64,000 nt of DNA from the NCBI GenBank assembly GCA_964019135.1, contig OZ025249.1:6498039-6562038 (forward strand), in the 5' to 3' direction. The translations under genes were made by a program, and so were the position numbers. This DNA comes from Arenicola marina (Eukaryota; Annelida; Polychaeta; Arenicolidae). This document shows, in pieces, positions 58,104-64,000 of the stretch. The notes beneath the pieces were generated by a model. It had not been told where the DNA came from. It worked only from the letters and a program-made list of their open reading frames with translations, and made no database searches. How positions within the stretch are numbered: the first letter of the stretch is position 1; each line of letters begins with the position of its first letter.

Positions 58104-61100
58104 CTGCAACACCACAAACCCATCATTGCATGTGTCCCTTGTTTAAATTTAATACTTTAATTGTTTGGTAACTAACTCTACCTTCATACACTGATTAACT
58201 ATGTAACTATATAATTTATATATATATAGATTTATTTGTGCTCCATCATACTTAAGCGATACAAGATTCGTAACAACGTAGAGTGAACCACTAATCCGTA
58301 AGGTACCCCCGAAAGTTATTATTACAAATAACATCATTCAACATGAATCTCATCATGCGAGTATCACTGGCGAAGGACCCGTAATACGGGTCTGACGCCC
58401 GAATGCAGGACTTGGGGGGAGCACAGGTTACCCCTCCCCCCCACCCCCCCCACCCCACTCACTCCGCCACACACACACACACTCACACAAACGAAACCAC
58501 CACCTTGGCGGCCCATGTTAGAAGCCGTCTGGGCTTCATGCAATTTATGCAATTCGATAATAAATATATATGGTTAAGATAATCAAGTTCAAAATAGAAT
58601 CAAACAACAACAGTGATAAACATTCTTGCTTGTTTCCAGATATCTGTTTCGTGATTATGTTATCTTTTGTTTGACAAAATAAACCGGGTTAGAGATAAAC
58701 ACTTGACAAAGCAAGGTCAAAATGTGCGAAACCGGCGAGCGGTAGCCAGCTGATTACGTGATCAGCAATTGAGCAACCTCAGCAAACGGTGACCCTCCCA
58801 GAGGCCACAACTTACACAGTGACCTTTCCACCGGTAGTAACTGTCCCAGTGACCCACCCAGGGGTCACAACTAACCCAGCATCCCTACCAGGGGCCACGA
58901 CTGCCCCAGTGACCCTCCCAGGGGTCACGACTCACCCAGTGACCCTCCCATGGGCCACGACTGCCCCAGTGACCCTCCCAGGGGTCACGACTCACCCAGT
59001 GACCCTCCCAGGGGTCACAACTAACCCAGCATCCCTCCCAGGGGTCATGGCTGCCCCAGTGACCCTCCCAGGGGTCACGACTCACCCAATGACCCTCCCA
59101 GGGGTCACAACTAACCCAGCATCCCTCCCAGGGGTCATGACTGCCCCAGTGACCCTCCCAGAGTTCACGACTCACCCAGTGACCCTCCCAGGGGCCACGA
59201 CTCACCCATTGACTGTCCCAGGGGCCACGATTCACCCAGTGACTGTAACAGGGGTCACGACTCACCCAGTCACCCTCCCAGGGGCCACGACTCACCCATT
59301 GACTGTCCCAGGGGCCACGATTCACCCAGTGACTGTAACAGGGGTCACGACTCACCCAGTGACCCTCCCAGGGGTCACGACTCACCCAGTGACTCTCCCA
59401 GGGGCCACGCCTCACCCAGTGACCCTCCCAGGGGCCACGATTCACCCAGTGACTGTCCCAGGGGTCACGACTGCCCCAGTGACTGTCCCAGATGTCACCA
59501 CTCACCCAGTGACCCTCCCAGGGGCCACGACTCACCCAGTGACCCTCCCAGCGGCCACCACTCACCCAGTGACTGTCCCAGATGTCACCACACACCCAGT
59601 GACTGACCCAGGGGCCACGACTCACCCAGTGACCCTCCCAGCGGCCACCACTCACCCAGTGACTGTCCCAGATGTCACCACTCACCCAGTGACTGTCCCA
59701 GGGGCCACGACTCACCCAGTGACTGTCCCAGATGTCACCACTCACCCAGTGACTGTCCCAGATGTCACCACTCACCCAGTGACCCTCCCAGGGGCCACGA
59801 CTCACCCAGTGACTGTCCCAGGGGCCACGACTCACCCAGTGACTGTCCCAGGGGCCACGACTCACCCAGTGATCCTCCCAGATGTCACCACTCACCCAGT
59901 GACTGACCCAGGGGCCACGACTCACCCAGTGACTGTCCCAGGGGCCACGACTCACCCAGTGACTGTCCCAGGGGCCACGACTCACCCAGTGACTGTCCCA
60001 GGGGCCACGACTCACCCATTGACCCTCCCAGGGGCCACGACTCACCCAGTGACTGTCCCAGGGGCCACGACTCACCCAGTGACCCTCCCAGGGGTCACGA
60101 CTCACCCAGTGACTGTCCCAGATGTCACCACTCACCCAGTGACCCTCCCAGGGGCCACGACTCACCCAGTGACTGTCCCAGATGTCACGACTCACCCAGT
60201 GACTGTCCCACGGATTGTCCACGCGGCCGTAGAGCGCCAGGACAACCACAGGGCCGAGGGAACGAGCGGGATTCATGCTGGCCCCGGTCGACGGCAACTG
60301 AAATAGTAACATATCCTTTCATCTCATAACATAACATAACATATATGTTATGCTTGGTTTAGGGAAAACATTAAAATGGCAACCATAGAGGAAACGAAAC
60401 ATGAGGCAGACATGAGGGACGGTACAAGGGGGTGGTGGGGAACATGCCATCCCCTGCTACCGTCCCTCTTGTCTGTCACATAGCATTATTTCATATGATA
60501 TTAACCTCATTTTACTGGGAGGGATATTATTTTAGCCCAAAACATATTTCGCTTCGAACCTCACAACACCTAATGACAAGTACACATTAATCTTTCAAAC
60601 GCCGCTTTTCTGATATGATTCTCATGGTAGCTGTCAGCCTTCGTTTCAGAGCTACCTGAGAGGTTAGAGGCCTCAAACAGAATCAGTGCCATCATTATGC
60701 AAACTTCAATGCTCCAAGTGCCACCGTTTCAGCCTTCACCCTTCACCTGGCCACGTGTAGTTTTACCCGTGTTGTACACCCATTGCATCTGGGACCTGTA
60801 TGGCCATTTAATAAGGGGCATGTTTTATCCATTCATCAATCAGCGTCCCTGGAGGTTCCCTGGAGGTTCCCTGGAGGTTCCCTGGAGGTTCCCTGGAGGT
60901 TCCCTGGAGGTTCCTTGAAATGTACATTCATGTCAGTACCATCGCAATGGTTTTGTTCAATTAGGGAGGTCGACGAACCTTATTCTGATGCCAACAAAGG
61001 ACTGTTAGTATATTAGATCACTGCTGTGCATAAAAAACATGTCCCGAGACCATAAAGGTAATTAGATGACGCACCGATGGGTTCAAGTCATCAAGAGTGC

Positions 61101-64000
61101 CCCCCCCCCCACCCCCACCTCCCTCCCTCCTCCCGCCTGCTTTCCCCTTACCTCCCCATGGATCCATTTTGTCCACCGCCCCCGTTGGTCTGACACCGCT
61201 GGGCACCAAGATGGCGGCCCAGCATTAGTCTTTGTGACCGGCTTCACGTTAAGGATAGTCACACAATTAGATCCCCCACCCTCATGTATATCCGTACGGG
61301 GGTCATTGAGTCAGACTTTGTCTCTAAGCGCTATTAGTAGCATGTTATGTTGAGGCGGGTTGCAAGCCACAAGAAATATTGGTTGGTTTTGAAGCAGCGG
61401 GAGACAGATCGACCAATGGGCGAGTACATAACAATGAGTGTTCTTGAGTCGGTTTGTATAAGTCCGAGACTGCATACGACCCGGTGAATTCATTCACTCT
61501 GTGCGAAAGAGGAAGCGCTATATCCAGACAGAAGATGGCCCAGTGATCTCATTCACTCCGTGAGATAGAGGAACCGGTATACTCAGACTGTATACGGCCC
61601 GGTGAACGCATTAACTCTGTGCGAAAGAGGAACCGGTATGTATACCCACACCAAATGCAACCCGGTGGCATCGTTAACTTCGTACTACACAGTATCTGGT
61701 TTATCCAACATACGCCCGCTCCATGACCTTCACCCCCTCTATGCGAAAGAGGGGGCAGACGGCTGACTCTGGATACGTACGGCGATGAGATGTCCGAGTC
61801 CCAGGACGCAGCCAATCGGAATGGAAGATATCGACACGATCTTCCTCCTCTCTTGATTGGTGGATCCCAGGACTGTCAAGGTCAACATGAGGGTGATCCA
61901 GAATTCTATAAGGAAGACTTGCCACGTGGCGTACCCCCGGCCAGGGAACGTGGCTCCCAAGTTACCGCGATCTCCCTCTGGGGTTATTCTGAAGTCAAAG
62001 CGGGGAACACGTCATTGTCTTTCCTGCTCTCATGAGTACTTCAATTTAATGTAATGCCGTACTTTTGATACTATTTGTTACTTAATTGATGTAGACCTGG
62101 TGAACCTGCATCATGTACGTAATGGGGGGAGGGGGAGGGGGGTTATAAAGGGAGAAACCCTTTTGGGGGGCGCGGACTTGTCATCGCGTTGGGGTAGTGC
62201 GTCCCGGGTCATTAACCTGGAGACGACTGCGGACAAGATGGCCGTTCTGTACGTATAACGGAGGTGCAGTGAGCATTGAGCATACCTCACACGGTCCGGC
62301 ACATACCGCTGATACTAAAACACTAACACACATTCTTCACCACGATACTATAGTGCAAACTAGAGGCGTATGCAGGAATCATTGAAAGGGTGGGGGGGGT
62401 GACAACATGTTCTGCATCAGGGGCGGATACAGTAATGTGAAAAGGAGGGGGGGGGGGGGTGTCCATTGAAACTGGACCAGGGGGTCCATTAAAAAATTTT
62501 ACGACAGGGGGGGGGGGGGTGTGGCACTGAAATCTTCTATGGGGGGTTAGGAACAAAATTACGCTGCATATTACGTACCATTTTGCACATTTTATAATCG
62601 TGGGTAAGAAAGAAAACATAAACTGCGAAGCTTGCTGCATTGTGCTATTTAAGGAGAGGCCAGCGGGCACAAAATTTAAAAAAGGGGGGTGGGACGCAAT
62701 AAAATTCAGGGCCTGAAATGGGGGCACGTGCCCCCTGTGCCCTGCCCCTCTCCCTGGACCCACCTATGCTAACGCTTTATGGTTGATAACTCACATGAAG
62801 ACGAACAGCGCCGCTGTCACAGCGCCCCCTAGCTGCATTATCCAGTAGAAGACAGCTACATGGTCGGAATAAATAAAGCAAGCTGTCATGTAATAAATGG
62901 TAACACAGTAATGCAAAACTATGTCATTGACACACCAAGCTTGCATTGAACCGATCAGACCTCAAAGGCGTTCCTGGTATACAGGCGTTTCAGCCCCTCG
63001 AACACAAAACTGAACGTATTGAGCTGGCATAAGAATTCACTCAGAAACATATACTATGCAATGAAAAATTTATATGTATAGCATATGGTCCTGGACACAT
63101 GGGGCATGGCAAATACCACTCTCCCGACAGGGGTCGCTCATTCCACGGTAACAAGCGGCTGCCCAAGACTGTTCAGGTTGAATATTACATTTTTACGAAC
63201 AATAGGAAAGGTTAAGAGATCCCGATGTTCTTATGACAACTATTGGGATTGGTGAAGGAAAGATCAGAATACAAGATGCCGTTACACTTCAAGAGGCCGT
63301 AGAGCGACTAGAGTTAGCAGTTAGCTTGGTAGCGGCTTTCTGCAGTGTCCTAACCATCCGCCGCCAATAAACCGATCAAACCGAGACATTGCGATTAAGG
63401 ACATGTCAACTGAACCAGCTTCTTGCTGTTTACAGCATAATTAACTGAAACAACTCTTTGCAATTTACAACATAATCAACTGAAACATCTCCTTGCAACT
63501 CCCAACATAACCAACGGAAACAACTCTTTGCATCTCCCAGCATAATCAACTGAAACAACTCTTTGCAGTTTACAACATAACTGAAAAATCTCCTTGCAGT
63601 TTACCACATAATTAAGTGAAAAATCTCCTTGCAATTTAACACATAATCAACTGAAACAACTCCTTGCAGCTCCCAACATAATGAACTGAAACGGTTCCTT
63701 GCAGCTCCCAACATAATGAACTGAAACGGTTCCTTGCAGTTTACAACATAATCAAGGGGAACAACCCCTTTTATTTTACAACATGATCAATTGGAACCTG
63801 TGCACCGACTACCTGCATACCGCTCACTTACCCCTGAGGACCGTGACCTCCAGCCTGGCAGCCAGAGCCAGCGTTATGGCCGGGTTCATGTGGGCACCGC
63901 CAAAGTCTGCGCATGCCCAGCCGACGGCGATCACGAGGAACGCCATCCCCACGCCGACCTGGAGACTTCCGGTGGCGCCATCTTGCGCCCAGGTTTTAGC
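57273..64000 (-). CDS. AQP: aquaporin AQP-c (5 exons seen, 5' partial) with long Arg-rich tail
   Basis: Third MIP-family channel. Exons on the - strand: 64000-63832 (partial), 62855-62795, 61988-61781, 60297-60196, 58103-57273, with the same phases 1, 2, 0, 0 as its neighbours. First NPA in [11 protein letters not shown], second in TGASMNPARSLG. By spacing the filter is Met, His (in LGLGHLIA), Ala, Arg, close to the orthodox AQP1/AQP4 type. Exon 4 is 21 bp longer than in the other two genes (34 codons), lengthening the loop before helix 6. Helix 6 starts VYWVSSVVAAF, lacking the usual Gly-Pro. The last exon codes 276 residues, of which about 250 form a hydrophilic Arg-rich tail with ERGQTTADP-type repeats. 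The start codon lies beyond the window. Confidence 0.9.
58785..60215. repeat. minisatellite, 30 bp x about 47, carries copies of AQP-c exon 4 donor
   Basis: On the - strand the unit is CACTGG|GTGAGTCGTGACC then CCTGGGACAGT. The first copy is the real exon 4 end, so most units repeat a full 5' splice site. On the - strand the array is open in the exon 4 frame from 60297 to about 58885, coding VSRGPWDSHW-type decapeptides. The + strand is open too (VTLPGATTHP-type), which is a shadow. Confidence 0.96.
60196..60297 (-). CDS. AQP: AQP-c exon 4 (second NPA)
   Basis: A 102-bp, phase-0 exon encoding LPSTGASMNPARSLGPVV... to NPWDSHW. Acceptor CTATTTCAG, donor CACTGG|GTGAGT. The end (WDSHW) and donor are the seed of the 30-bp array, and the exon frame continues open through it. 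Confidence 0.92.
60298..61780. other. AQP-c intron 3
   Basis: A short array of 11 bp x 6 (CCCTGGAGGTT) lies at 60850-60915. Around 61460-61700 segments like GCGAAAGAGGAACCGGTAT recur at about 60-bp spacing, a degenerate repeat. The rest is unremarkable. Confidence 0.6.
61781..61988 (-). CDS. AQP: AQP-c exon 3 (208 bp)
   Basis: Encodes ITPEGDRGNLGATFPGRG..., helix 4 (EFWITLMLTLTVLG), loop NQERRK and helix 5 (IPIGCVLGLGHLIA) with the filter His. It is one codon shorter than in AQP-a and AQP-b. Acceptor GACTTCAG, donor GCC|GTACGT. Confidence 0.9.
61989..62794. other. AQP-c intron 2
   Basis: Contains several long G runs (62430-62520). No other feature recognised. Confidence 0.4.
62795..62855 (-). 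CDS. AQP: AQP-c exon 2 (61 bp)
   Basis: Encodes AVFYWIMQLGGAVTAALFVF and part of a Met (helix 3). Acceptor CCATGTAG, donor TTCAT|GTGAGT. Confidence 0.9.
63415..63790. repeat. degenerate tandem repeat, about 35 bp x 10
   Basis: Units resemble AACTGAAACAACTCCTTGCA followed by GCTCCCAACATAATC, in AQP-c intron 1. The other part of the intron (62856-63414) shows nothing recognised. Confidence 0.85.
63832..64000 (-). CDS. AQP: AQP-c exon 1, 3' part (first NPA)
   Basis: Encodes 56 residues, TGSLQVGVGMAFLVIAVGWA then [16 protein letters not shown] to EVTVLR. Donor AGGG|GTAAGT, phase 1. The exon runs off the window edge. Confidence 0.92.

Noticed and set aside
58789-60306. 505-codon + strand mucin-like Thr/Pro frame (VTLPGATTHP repeats)
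   Set aside because: It is the antisense of the AQP-c donor array. The 30-bp unit makes any stop-free frame stay open, and no signal peptide or exon context is present.

Overview
The window reads as an invertebrate deuterostome genome, most probably amphioxus (Branchiostoma). Genes are split into short exons with GT/AG introns, there is a cluster of aquaporin genes and a microtubule-associated EML gene, and roughly a third of the sequence (my estimate from array boundaries) is tandem minisatellite DNA. I recall minisatellites spanning exon/intron borders being reported at an amphioxus Adh locus; this fits, but the species call is an inference.

Layout. The + strand from about 1.5 to 36.7 kb carries one multi-exon gene of the echinoderm microtubule-associated protein-like (EML) family. 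I could join 19 exons (1511-35570) in phase into 743 residues: an N-terminal linker, the HELP motif (LKLEWVYGYRG) and a long WD-repeat region ending at a stop. A second, diverged terminal exon lies at 36171-36293. The 5' end of the gene is outside the window. Its introns hold very large arrays (6.97 kb of a 40-bp unit, 3.75 kb of a 52-bp unit, 2.8 kb of a 53-bp unit), and these create long spurious reading frames, one of 2370 codons.

The - strand from 37.1 to 64 kb carries three tandem head-to-tail aquaporin genes, here called AQP-a (37528-40740), AQP-b (46966-53213) and AQP-c (57273 to beyond 64000). All share the same exon plan: NPA1 exon, 61-bp exon, 208-211-bp exon, NPA2 exon and last exon, with intron phases 1, 2, 0, 0. 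This shows recent common descent. By spacing, AQP-c keeps a His in the selectivity filter, whereas AQP-a and AQP-b have Ile there. AQP-c ends in an unusual 250-residue Arg-rich repeat tail. EML and AQP-a are convergent, with poly(A) signals about 0.4 kb apart.

The most striking pattern is that at least seven minisatellites are built from splice junctions of these genes: a copy of the exon edge plus the real donor or acceptor is repeated 4 to about 53 times. In six of them use of a decoy site would run into a stop codon. In AQP-c the unit is 30 bp, each copy carries a phase-0 donor, and the frame is open across the whole array, so alternative donor choice could add 10-residue steps to the protein.

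Mobile DNA: a decayed non-LTR retrotransposon (4.2-5.55 kb), a tRNA-headed SINE (42.25-42.52 kb) with a 5'-truncated relative at 31.2 kb, and two other dispersed repeat families with two copies each. No CRISPR, rRNA or functional tRNA gene was seen.
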